Below are positions 24,099 to 35,717 of a stretch of 64,000 bases of DNA, in pieces. The position numbers and the translations under genes are program-made. The notes beneath the pieces were generated by a model, which was given only the letters and a program-made list of their open reading frames with translations, had not been told where the DNA came from and made no database searches. The DNA comes from Bigelowiella natans CCMP2755 (Eukaryota > Cercozoa > Chlorarachniophyceae). The DNA lies in NCBI GenBank assembly GCA_000320545.1, contig ADNK01000053.1:62001-126000 (forward strand). Direction: 5' to 3'. How positions within the stretch are numbered: position 1 is the first letter of the stretch; each line of letters opens with the position of its first letter.

Positions 24099-25872
24099 AC
24101 ACGCTTTCAGTGACCTTTTGGAGCCATCGAAAAAATGAGAAATGGCTTTCCACGCGCACTTATGAGTCCTTGCCTCGTCATGGCACTCAGGATGGTGCTA
24201 ATGGCGGTCTTGGCGACTATTTGGGCTGCCAGACTAACGTACAACTTTTCTCGTCGAGGTATGGTAAATAGATCTTTTGCAGGGAGTAGTAGTGATTTGA
24301 TCGGAGAAGGAACATTGATGCATACGGACATATGTAGAATGGTATATTTTCAATTCTCGCTTCCCTCTTATGCAAATTCTAGAAATCACCGTCGCTTTTG
24401 CTCCTCACCCCCAATTCGTCGTGTCACAACCAAAGGAGGATATACCTGGCCGCCCTGGGAGGGGGAAGAAGATTATAGATGGCCCATTCTGCGAAAAACG
24501 AAGCCACTGAACAACCCGCTCGTTTGGATGGTAATAATGGGGTGTGGCATGGTTAGATAAATTAGCCAACAGTCTATATAGCAATGCAATGTTACGATAA
24601 GCATCACACCAGATATAGCAGTTTGTACCATAACTAGTATTCATCGTAATCTATCAATAAAATCGTCATTTCATTGCGAAGCATCCACCTGCCATCTACA
24701 CAGGCCTTCAACCTCGGTTTCATCTCGATTTACCAGCACTTTCTTCTTCTCCTCATCGTGCTGCCTCAATTTATTGCGGCCTCGGCGCCAGGAAAGGACA
24801 TGATAACGTACATTGCACTTATAGCACCACTCATATCGCTTTTGATGGAAGAAATGCGAGTCGGAGCTATTGTGTATGAATCCTGGTTGATTCGCATGTC
24901 GTCCCCTCTCTCCCTCTCTTTGTGCGTGTGTGTGTGTTCAAACGATACCGATGAACGGAAAGGGGGGGGGGGGGAAGAACTTTATATAGTATCCGTTAAT
25001 AGATACTGTCATCACTTTTGAAGACTAGCCTACTTTTACCCGAATGAATTCGATTCCTTGTTTCTATGTTGCTGCTGTCATCATCTGAAAAAACATTGGC
25101 GTGTCATCTATCAAGCACACTGGACCTCGTTCTTGCCTTGGCCTTTCTCCTACTTGTCTTGGTGGAGTACATCGGTACAGTTTATCAAGCAGCAGCCCCA
25201 ACATCAACAACATTTGTGCGTGTGTCAATACAGGTTCGGGGTGAAGGCGTGAGAAAACGTGAATTGCTCATGCCGTTTAAACCTTTTTTATTCGAATATG
25301 ATTCACGACTTTCTTCAAGGCCTTCATCCTTCTTCTATCTCTTTTACGTAACTTCTTCATTGAGCCCATGCTTTCGATCTCCCCCCCCCCCCCCTTGTCC
25401 GAACAGCGGATCAGCAACAGTACGACTTTCAAACGGAGAAGTACAGGCTCAAGGGCACAGGTCTCGCTCTCTACGGGTAGTATGCGTTATGCTGGAGTCT
25501 TGTGAGAAAAGCATGATGACGGCGGCTATTTTCGCAACTTGGGCGAACGAACGTGTATGATGACGACGACAGTTTTTCAAAACTTCGGAACGATTTGTTT
25601 GTTTTTCTCCTCGTTTCCCTGAAGCTTAATATCGGCATCTTGCCGTTGTATTTCATCATTTTGAGGATTTTGATTCGTTTGGATGATCAATGCTTTCTCC
25701 ATCATCTATCATCGATTCATTCCTCAACGTCCTCCTCGTAACATCTAATGCTGACATCTGCAATCTTTATCTCCCAGCGAGTATAAAGTAGGGTATCTTC
25801 GCACGGGCTTGTGGAGCATCTCGAGGTGGTTGGTGGTGTAGTATATTCACAACACGCAAACATGCATATACG

Positions 25873-25910
<38 letters not shown>

Positions 25911-26577
25911 TCACACCCTACGCATTTATAATTGCACAGTAATACAATATATATATAACTAAGCGGTTCGTCTACACTTACGTTTGAGCCGCTCCCTCAT
26001 CCCTCTCCTGACTTCATTTCACTCCATTATTCCTCGAGCAGACATCCAAACTATTTCGCTGAGCAGTCCATCTGGTGGGGTTCATCACCATTTCCACGAT
26101 ACAAATAAATACAAACAGCCTTTAGCTTTCTATAGCTCTTTGTTGCCATATAAATAAATATATGCACATATATAATATTTATATGTGCAGCAAAGTTAAA
26201 AATTCCGTTCTTGAAGGCTTTCCTTTAAAAGTGGGGTGTATGTGTGATATGTGTCTGTGTGTGTATCTTATTTCTCTTGCCGTGCATGATTGGATGAATG
26301 CTCACGTAGGGTCGTGTATTATCTCTTCTCTGGTGCGGCGGGAGCTGGTGAGTGAATGGCGCTTGTTTTCACATCAGTACCCTGTTCGAATAGATTATGC
26401 ATATAGATTCATGATGGAGGAGGAGGAGGAGGAGGAGGAGGAGGAGGAGGAGGAGGAGGAGGAGAATAACATTTAATCTGTATTGATTGTGTCGTCGTTG
26501 TTGACTATCTTCGTCACCATTTGTCAGTCTTCTGCGCACCGATTTACTCCTTCGTTTCATTTTCCCAATTTCTCTAG

Positions 26578-26609
<32 letters not shown>

Positions 26610-27108
26610 TATCATCATTATCACCTCTCTACATGGCTGCAACGTTGGGTTTATTGCTGTTGCTATTGTTGCGTCGTCGTGAATTTGCAGGATGGCTCAA
26701 CGCGTCTGTAATCGGCCCAGTACTCCTAATCCTTCTCTTCCAAGGATCGGTGTTTATACATAACATCTGACATAATTAATGACGATAATAATAAATCATG
26801 AGGCGGCTGTAGTAAGTTTACATGTATTTCATGTTTGTTTATTCCCTTTGCATATACATGGCATATCTAAACATTATTTTGGTCAGTCTTCCTCACCAAA
26901 TATTTCTTTTCTCTCCATCCCAAACGTGCTGCGCGTATAGGTGGCCTTCTCGGAGGGCATTTCCGCCGGAAAGTACCCTGAATACATTGAATATCAGCAG
27001 AAAGTGCCGATCTTCATCCCTACAAATCCAGCTCTTTATCGCTCCTTCTGGAATCCAACAGGCGATGACTACGCAACTGCCGCTGCGGCAGCAACAGAGA
27101 TGAAATAG
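23752..27108 (+). CDS. DUF1295 / steroid 5-alpha-reductase-like multi-pass membrane protein
   Basis: Belongs to the DUF1295 branch of the isoprenylcysteine methyltransferase / 5-alpha-reductase superfamily, integral membrane proteins of largely unknown substrate, usually ER. Exons in order: 23752-23775 (MDLSVYPL), 23895-24040 (GLCFIVSTITGNVSQVDKLW, TPALYAWQIVFSSDTLQM), 24140-24258 (hydrophobic, ending IWAARLTYNFSRR), 24436-24530 (GGYTWPPWEGEEDYRWPILR), 24704 onward (FNLGFISIYQHFLLLLIVLP), a segment ending LLLVLVEYI at 25174, 25407-25476 (DQQQYDFQTEKYRLKGTGLA), about 25793-25832 (YLRTGLWSISR), about 26043-26082 (HPNYFAEQSIWWG), 26688 onward (VIGPVLLILLFQGS) and 26941-27108 (VAFSEGISAGKYPEYIEYQQ to the stop). 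Motifs RLTYNF-RRGGY, GEEDYRW, ADQQQ-FQ-KY, SRHPNYF-EQ-WWG and ISAGKYPEY-YQ are hallmarks of the family, and most joins hold phase. One small exon between 25476 and 25793 may be missing. Confidence 0.92.
24061..24093. repeat. (CT)n tract at an intron 3' end
   Basis: About 32 bp of CT in the DUF1295 intron, 45 bp before the acceptor at 24139. It may serve as, or have expanded from, the polypyrimidine tract. Confidence 0.85.
26415..26463. repeat. (GAG)n trinucleotide repeat
   Basis: About 16 GAG units in the long DUF1295 intron. A (ATC)n array of about 42 bp follows at 26580-26622. Confidence 0.9.
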
Positions 27109-27829
27109 TATCTCACCAGTCCATCTGAATATTCTGCTCCCCGAATGTTATGATTGCGCTCATAATGTGAGCATTGCAGTGACCATGCATGCTTGCTCTG
27201 TCTAGCTGTGTACGGCTACTTTGTGTTCAATAATGACAGTATGGAGCATTGCAACGGGTGTCAAATGCTATGTAATATTACTTGAGCGAAATTGATGATG
27301 TTACGATACATTTTTACGACTGCGAGAAATGCACACACTCTGTGACCTAGCTGGCTATGCATGAATCGTATGGCCTATTTTAGTAATGTGTAGTAGACGT
27401 GGATTTTCATTTCTTTTTGGCTATAATGTGTACAGCAGATTTCTTGTACCTGTCAGTGCATTAAATGATGCATCCTACTAGCTGACAATTTTAATCATCT
27501 ATATAAATGATGTCTTAAGCTAGCTTAGCATATGGTCGCAGCTTGACAGCGACACGCTAAAAGATGCACATAGTACTGCGGCTGCACCAGGGTCAACAGG
27601 CATGATGTAGTAATAATAGTTACGCTGCATGTATGGTCCATCGTAGCATCGAACGCCCAGCGTAAAGTTAGCTAGTATGCTGATAGATAGAGGATTCATC
27701 GCAAAGAAATGTAGGTCTACAATGTGCTTTATTTCAGTGACCCAAATTTGTTGAAGATCAGGCAGTTGTTGGTCGCACGAGATCGAACTCAATCGTGGCC
27801 GACACCGCATGAACGTCAAGCATTTACAA
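27109..27829. other. Convergent 3' spacer, TGCA/AGCT-rich
   Basis: 720 bp between the convergent DUF1295 and secreted-protein genes. It has the microsatellite-free, TGCA/GCTAGC-rich composition of the other 3' spacers. I did not find a clear copy of the 90-bp element. Confidence 0.5.
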
Positions 27830-29277
27830 TTAGTTGCAGTCCTCAAACGAGTAGGTTCCGTCGAGGATTGTGATTGGCAGTTTATGCGTAAGCTTTGCAC
27901 CGCAACTTGTCTTTCCAAGGACCTTAGCGCATCCATCTAGTGCGAGATTTATTTCGAGATTGCTAGCATTCCCCTAGAAAAAGGAACAGCGTGAATGTTG
28001 TGTTGAGGTGCACGTTAGATCTCGCACAGCATGATCTCCAGCATAACATGTGTAGTAATCATCAATGCCCCATCTTTGGTTAGTTACATCACTTTCAATT
28101 CTAGGTCAGCGTAAATGCCGATGTTGCCGATGACGGGCACTCCAATGGTGAGCCCAGGAATCGCGAATTGCTCAACCTCGCCAGATTTCACGCCTTCCAA
28201 AAATATTTATAATTTGTCATGCATTGTTAAAAGCAAGATGATGGCAATTGATGACGATGACGGTTCTCAGAAAGCCACAAGGCAACTAAGGTGCTACACC
28301 AGAAAAGGCTTTTCCCCGATCATATCTAAAATTCCCTATCACGTATCATTACAATCGCACCGAATGTCGAGTCGATTCCGAGCACCGTCTCCTTGATCTC
28401 AGCTGTGAGCTCTGCAGGGTCACCGCATGGCATAATCTCTGCAATTACCTGTAATCGAAAGGAATTGGATTGTAAATATGAAGCTGTGTTGTAGGAAGCC
28501 AGAGCGACCTCTACAGTGTCTTTTCCGAGCAAGCTGATGGAGCAATTAACGACTCCGCCTTTAGTCGAACTTACGCAGTTACATTCGCTTGGGAGATGTT
28601 TCGTCAGGTCGGAGCAACTTCGTTCATCGCACAGCAAGCAAGAAATGTCGCCATATTAAGAATTATATCAGATATAACCATGCCAATGCAAACAGATGAC
28701 GGAAGAAAATCGAAAATGGAAGCTAGGATTAGACTTACAAATCGCTGGAATCGCCAACGTCTTGGCGTTGGTCAATGATTCGAACAGCGTCCATGTTCGT
28801 CATCAGGGGCACCGATACCACGTTTTCGAACCTGTGATTATTATACGTGAATGCTGAGTACGTGTTCTGTAACACCAGACAACACTAATATTTACGGCAA
28901 GTTGTAAACCCACACCCCCCATGCCATGCTCCCTTTATCTAACGAGAAAAACCAGCCTTACTCGCAAGAGTTGCCGGTAACATTGCAGGTGAAATGGGAA
29001 GGGCAGGAAAATCGAGCGTCCTCACACACCGCAGCCTTTGGAGCGGGCGCACAACCGTGCAAGAGACCAGCACCTGCTCATCAAGACGCCAAGTTGAACG
29101 ACTATAAATGTTCAAATGTACAGGAAACTTTGGACCTTCTGCGCTAGAGACGCATGTTTGAGAGGCTAGGCAACCATTACCGTTGCCACAGTCCTTCACA
29201 GGGTTGTTAACACTGGCGACAGCATTGATGAAGAACGCCACCAAGATACAGGGAAGTACTGCTGCTGCAGACTTCAT
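27830..29277 (-). CDS. Secreted cysteine-rich protein, unrecognised family
   Basis: Minus-strand gene with a clear signal peptide: MKSAAAVLPCILVAFFINAV then SVNNPVKDCGNGNGCL from ATG 29277. Spliced exons continue HGCAPAPKAAVCEDARFSCP and SHFTCNVTGNSCE (about 29115-28970), FENVVSVPLMTNMDAVRIID (about 28835), CSDLTKHLPSECNCVSSTKG, VVNCSISLLGKDTVEVALAS and IAEIMPCGDPAELTAEIKET (28612-28345), EVEQFAIPGLTIGVPVIGNI with GIYADLELK (about 28185-28095), and DGCAKVLGKTSCGAKLTHKL ending SFEDCN (27970-27830). The N-terminal half has about ten cysteines in closely spaced pairs. The C-terminal half alternates hydrophobic strands with IPGLTIGVPVIGN, which faintly recalls lipid-binding beta-sandwich (ML-type) proteins, a resemblance too weak to name. 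Likely secreted or in an endolysosomal compartment. An alternative ATG 36 bp upstream would hide the signal peptide and is less likely. Confidence 0.75.
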
Positions 29278-29500
29278 TGGAATTTCATGTCGCGTGCTTG
29301 CACACTTTCTCACGGGGGTTTACCTACCTAGTTTGCGCTCTTCGGGATTGACGCACACTTGTAAATGCTCTTGATTTCGTCGTGCTTCTGTTATCCTCGG
29401 GAATGTTCTAGGAACTGATAATTCGGGATGAATACAGGGAATTCTTTTACTGCGACAACAAATAATTCCAGGATGCTGGATCTCTTCCTCAAATCCCAAC
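29278..29500. promoter_or_regulatory. Divergent spacer, candidate bidirectional promoter
   Basis: 223 bp between two divergent start codons (29277 minus, 29501 plus). No recognisable core-promoter motif. The role is inferred from orientation. Confidence 0.4.
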
Positions 29501-29790
29501 ATGAAGAAAGCTTTCAGGGGCGTGTCTGCGGGCGCGCACGGTCGGCAACGCGGCATGAATAGACCATACTATGACAAAGGATGCACGCTTCTTGGAGGAA
29601 ATAGACAGGTTATAAGATGTAAGACGTGCCTGAGGAAGGCCGGGAAGACGAAGCAAACTGTGGAATGGAATCTCAAGCACCACTCGGACGAGAAGAGGAA
29701 GAAAAAGGTTCCAACGCATTTTCATTCTCATCATATTACAATTTTTTCCCAACAAAATATCAAACGAATAAATGTCCGCGTTTGCATGCA

Positions 29791-29858
<68 letters not shown>

Positions 29859-30326
29859 TGTGTGTGTCGTGATAAAAAGGCAATTGATAATCCGGAGGTG
29901 AATCTAGAAGACTATGACGTCTTTCGTGATTACAAGGTGTTCAAACAGCGGGCTGTAAAATTGCAGACAGTGAAAGTAAAGCAAAGAAAGCATTTAAATA
30001 GTCAGAGCGATCGTACTTTCGTGTCTAAAAGAGGAAAGTTTATCCAAAAGCGTAACTTTTCTCATTGCGACGAAAATCAAACCCGAAGGGCAGCAGCTCA
30101 ATTACGACGCGATTCCATACGCTTTTTTAGAGGGGAGCTTAAAGAGTGTGCTGAAGCTCATGGCGTGAATGCTTCGACAAATTGGAAGAAGAGCTTCCAA
30201 AAACAGAAGCAGAAATATTTCGCAGCCATTTTACACAAGCTAAATAAAAGAGATAGACTACAGAGGCGAGCAGAGAGAAACAAGGAAAATTTTTACGAAA
30301 TGAATCATTTGTTCATCTTTGAATGA
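29501..30326 (+). CDS. Small basic protein with a possible CCHH zinc site
   Basis: Two exons, 29501-29707 and 29880-30326, join in phase across a GT-AG intron (AAG/GTTCC ... AAAAAG/GCAATT). Exon 1 encodes KKAFRGVSAGAHGRQRGMNR, then IRCKTCLRKAGKTKQTVEWN followed by LKHH: a C-x2-C and H-H pattern about 20 residues apart that could bind zinc, as in BED-type or other small fingers. Exon 2 is very basic and helical (KLQTVKVKQRKHLNSQ, TNWKKSFQKQKQKYFAAILH, KRDRLQRRAERNKENFYEMN) and ends HLFIFE. The total is about 217 residues. A nuclear or nucleolar nucleic-acid-binding protein is a reasonable inference, but I know no family match. The intron consists mostly of (CT)n(GT)n. Confidence 0.75.
29788..29868. 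repeat. Compound (CT)n(GT)n filling an intron up to the acceptor
   Basis: About 80 bp of CT then GT, ending only 11 bp before the AG acceptor at 29878-29879. The microsatellite therefore makes up nearly half of this 172-bp intron. Confidence 0.95.
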
Positions 30327-31750
30327 TACTTCACCTAGATTTGATAGCTGCAACATAGAATTGGTGAGTCTTGCTGAAAACTGCTGTCTACATGTACGTG
30401 TCGCATGTGTTCAGATGTGTATAGCTAATGTCTGTTTATGACAAACAACAATGATACACATAATTATGCATCTACATATGTACATAGATGCATAACTGTT
30501 CCGATTAGTGGAAATAACAATGACAATTGATGTGCGGTTTTGCTTCGTCGCAATTGCAGGACTTCTAGACTTGGCTACTAACTGTAGATAAAATAAGAGA
30601 TTATAGCTTGCTTGCCACTATTGCATAGTATGTAGCACAGCTGGAGTGTCATCTCCATGAGCGTGTAGTACACACGTGCTGGCATAGCACTGACTATAGC
30701 TGACCACACTAGCACACTGTTCTAGTGATACCTACCCATCTACAGCATATTAGCATGGTGGCTTGTATGGATGTAGCTGATGTGCTCAAAAAGTTACTGT
30801 TCATCGTCTGATACAAATGCTAGAATGCATCGTTGTGGAATGTGCTTTTAGGAGAACGCAACGACCAATTTGTCCATCTAGCCATGTGAAGAAAATGGTC
30901 TATGTGTGCTAGACAATACAAAGTATGTGTAGTGTGACAATGCTGCATGCATATTTTGCCGTGTAGAATGTTGCGTGATATCCTTCTGTTGTCCAGTCTA
31001 GCAGTGCCCTCGCACTTTGTGAGAGAAGTGGAAACGACCATAAACTGGGCGCCGCTCGGGAGGGTTGGAGACCATGGACGTAACCCGAGATTGCAAGTTC
31101 AACACCGAAACCGCAGACTAGCAGACAACATCCAAAACCCCACCACATCAACGAGCTTCAGGGCGACCAGCACCGTTCTCGAATGAATATTGCGTCAGAG
31201 TACGATGCTCAGCGTTGTCTCTGCACATGGAACCACTGTCTTAGGGGTTGCTATTTTATATGAGCGACAATCCAAAATCCTGCGTTTTTCCCTTGAAAAT
31301 AGCCCTACATGTGCTGCTCCTCTATTTGTTTTTAAGGTGATATTATCTAGATCTGCGACATTCATCACTGAAACGCGTGCCCTGCATGTAGATCTAAAAT
31401 AGGTTTTCAATTACCCACTTTTTTCACCAATCGGATGGTTTTGTTGGGTTTTTTTCTTAATATCTCCTTGACGCAGCATTGAAATCCCAGTGAAATCCCT
31501 TTGAAATCTGTGCAAATCCTGTCTTGTACGACTGGTTTACTCGTAGACCTACTATCTCTGGGAACTGCAGTTACTCGCACGTTACATCTAATTATAGGTC
31601 TTTTATGAGAATGGTAAAACAGAGTCTATACTCAGACCAACTCAACTCAGACTCCTGCGAAGACGGATTTAAGGAGGAGGCGGAGGATACTGAATGTAGT
31701 AGCAGCACCTTACTGCTTCACCTTTCTTGAACAGCGGACAGTGACCGACG
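30327..31750. other. Spacer: 3' flank of the basic-protein gene and 5' flank of the receptor
   Basis: Positions 30340-30950 have the TGCA/TAGC-rich composition of the other 3' spacers. From about 31000 the composition is normal and several short plus-strand ORFs (31190-31402, 31524-31730) occur; none has a family match or convincing splice sites. The receptor's promoter should lie here, but no motif is evident. Confidence 0.45.
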
Positions 31751-31960
31751 ATGTTATCTAAGGCTGCAAGGCACTATTTGTTAGTGTTGGCTTTGGCCAC
31801 GCTTCAACCACTCAGTTTCGCACAAGTTTTTTCAACTCCAAGCCCTACAACGACGTTAGGCCCTACATCGAGCCCTTCAGTGCTTAACACACCTCAGAGA
31901 TTCACGTCAGCAAGCTCAGAAGTGTCAACACTTGTGACAGGTGACTGATCATGATTAGGA

Positions 31961-32001
<41 letters not shown>

Positions 32002-32830
32002 ATCACTCGCATGATTGCGTTGTTGTGTAAGAAAACAACACCAGCAGACACTGCCTCTTTCATAATCAATAATGGCTTTTCCCTGTTAATTTCTCTCGCA
32101 TTTTCTTAGGACTGGGATTAGTTTCTGGAGTTGCCCTTCACCCTTGTGAGAATTTAAAAAACAAAAAATAGATATCTTAAGAGTAGTGGAGTTCAGATCT
32201 AGATAACAAAATTCCCCCTTGATCAGTGAATTCCAAGCTCTACACCATTAGCCCGGAGGGGGCTATCCGAGAAATTAACATCGTAACCCAGAATGTCGTA
32301 GTATTAAGGAATGGAACAGGTTGTCTCATATGAATGAGGTAGATCATTCCTGATTAATAATGGTTTTTTTCGTACGCTTATGGCAGCATCAAATACCCTC
32401 GTAACCGCTGGCTGTGCAGATGGCACTGTAGAAAACGTAAGAATATTGTGCTTTAGGAATCTGACGGTCGGGGGGAGGGAGAAAGAGAAGATGTGTTATA
32501 TCTATCATTTTCTCTATTTTGTAGTACTGAATGAAGAATTGTTGCAGGCAACTTTTCAGATTCCTCAGGGAATGGCAGCTGATAAGAGATATACAGGGTA
32601 GGGGTGTAGACATATCCCCCCTCCCTCCCACACAATCACACATACCGCCATCACCATATACTCAAACATACAAAAACTAATTTTAAGTTGTGAACGTTTT
32701 ATGTATGTATGTGTTTCCTTGCACATAGTATTGATATGTAACTTGGATTATCAGGGATGCTGTACTCTATATCTGTGATGCTGGAGGGAATAATTTAAGA
32801 AAGGTAACCGAGATTGGGCACATAGAATGT

Positions 32831-32899
<69 letters not shown>

Positions 32900-33149
32900 C
32901 GTAGTTTACTAAGCGTTGATTTGTTCTTGTGTGCGTTCTTGTGCGTATGAATGCTGCATCAATAAATTTTATCGTAATTATTACGCACACTTGATTTTTT
33001 TTAGAAGTATGTACGCGTGAGTTCGTATGGTTTATAATTTGACAAACACCGATACACCCATTTACCATCTACAGCTTGATTTTGGGCAAAATCAAGTGAC
33101 AACACTTGACACAGGTGATACTTTCTAAAATATAAATAGATAAATAATT

Positions 33150-33180
<31 letters not shown>

Positions 33181-33756
33181 TATATTGTGATTATTACGCA
33201 TACATATTTCACACATTGTTTTCCCAATTGTCGTCATCACCACCGTCAATGTTGTTTCCTACTACCTCAAGGCGTAAAAGCATACCGAGACGTCGACATG
33301 CAAATGGTCAACTCGCATCCGATGCTGTATGTGGCGAAGGATAATCAGGTCCCAAATTAAGATCTCTACAAACAAAAAAATGCGTTACAACATATCAACG
33401 AAGACGAAGTATGTTGGTCTTGACACAGGAGGAGAGGATGCACAAGGAGAGATAAATGCCCTACCTATCTAGCTACTAATGCTAAAAATACCTACTCTTC
33501 ACTTAGATATTTTCCCTGAATTTGACGGATCAAGTCACGCGAGTTTTGTCAGGCAACTTAGTCACCATAGGTAGTACTCATTGCTTATCCTTGGATATCA
33601 TGATACTTTCTACATGCGAAAATGCACACAACACACACAGAAAAGATATGTATTTTAAATGTTCATCACTACTTCTAGGGTCGCAAGCCGATGGACCTCT
33701 AGATATTGCACGAGTCAAAAAACCTTTTGGTACATATTATGATAGTAATAGTAATG

Positions 33757-33789
<33 letters not shown>

Positions 33790-35075
33790 ATAGTAGTATT
33801 AGAGTGTAGCTGCTGTGACTTCGGCGATACGACCGACGAGGTATTCGCAACAAAAAATGACAAGAAACGTGCAAGAGGAAGATGTAGACAATGACAGCAT
33901 ACTGTGTTTCTTCTTTTTCCCGGAAAAACATATTGAAGAATAAGATAGAGAGAGAAAAAAAGTTGTTAATGACGACACATGCTCGATCAATATTTGTACA
34001 TAAATTGTGCGGAAGATCTCAATTTGACAACAAAGACGAAAAATTTGGTCATCAAAACAGACTAATTTTGTGCGTTCATACTCTTACCCTTAGGAGTACG
34101 TTATGCACAGTCGACGCAAGGTGAAGATAGACTCTCGCGAAGGAAGAAATGAATGATTAAATGACAAAATTGTGTGTGCTTTGCTCTGAGCACTATTTGC
34201 ATGTCACATGAATATTCCTTTATCACATCTACATGCTCGTCTATACTTTCATTATAATCATCCTCATCTTCATGGTCATCGTTGTCCTCCTCCTCCTCCT
34301 CCTCATCATAATCCTCAATGCATAATACACCAAAAAAGGTCCCAGGGTGTATTTCACCGACACGGGTACTGTTCGTTACGTCAATGTGGAATCTCGAGTG
34401 ACATATACGGTGTTTGCTCTCTCCTATCACATTAGAACCCCAATTCAATGCTGTAGTCGTATCGTCGTTACCATCATTTCTCATGCCAGAATGGCATATT
34501 TCCCCCCTCTGTGTCGTCTTTCATCATCAACCTTGTCTTCTTCCATCGGTCTCCTAACTAGATGGCTGGCGGGACGTCCCAATCCAACTTTGGGTACAGA
34601 GACGGAGCCTTCACCATTGTACGTCAAAGCTGTTTCCTTTCGCGAGTTAGATAGTTAGTTGTCTTTCTTCCAAACGTGTTTGATGACATAGAATTCTCGC
34701 ATATAGTCTTGTAGACTCCAAAGAGTAAATGAAGAGCTGAGCGGAGGATTAGGAATTAGTTCTACAGGGACCAATCCTCTGTTGTACACCTTTGGCAACA
34801 AAACGAAGGTGGGTCATCATCGCCAGCAGTAGCGTCTAGTGTGTGCGTATGATTGCGTACGATTGTGTTCGTGAAGATAATGTCATGAAGATTTGCCGAT
34901 TCGTTTCTTAAACTTTTAATTGCTGCAGCGGTTACGAGTGTTGGACAACGCACCGGGACAGGTGCGCACACATATATTAAGATAGAATATTGTATATATT
35001 GTGATTTTTACATGATATTACACGTAGTGCTTCACCGTCGCTGGAAAAGGGACCTCTAATTACATTGACGGAAGT

Positions 35076-35112
<37 letters not shown>

Positions 35113-35327
35113 AATACATATGCATGTATACTTGAATCTCTCTCTCTCTCTCTGTGTGTGTGTGTGATTGATACCGTAAGGTTATAATGTTAGAGCGTTG
35201 ATAGATTCGTCGTAACTTGAGCGTTGATAGATTCATTCATCGTAATCTGACAGGCACAAGAGCTAGCTTTGGAAGTCCTGCTGGTAGACACATATATTCA
35301 CAATAACTAATATTCGTATACAAATAT

Positions 35328-35368
<41 letters not shown>

Positions 35369-35383
35369 CATATTATGTGTGTG

Positions 35384-35425
<42 letters not shown>

Positions 35426-35659
35426 TAGCTTAGTCAGTCATCATCCGAGCTTGTGCATAATGTTATGTCTTGGGGTCCACCTTGGTCGTCGGTCTTTGAT
35501 GCATACAGGAATCGAGGTTTTTACGGCAGGATCCACTGATATCATCTTTCTCGCCGAAAAGGTTACTACGTGCCGTAGAAAATATAGATCATCGTCGCAC
35601 AACAACGAAAACCATGAATGTTGCAGGCGTTTCCACCGCCATGTCTTTTGTAGAGCATG

Positions 35660-35717
<58 letters not shown>

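Noticed and set aside
27520-27936. 138-codon minus-strand ORF
   Set aside because: It is out of frame with the last exon of the secreted protein (DGCAKVLGKTSCGAKL) and runs into the 3' spacer.
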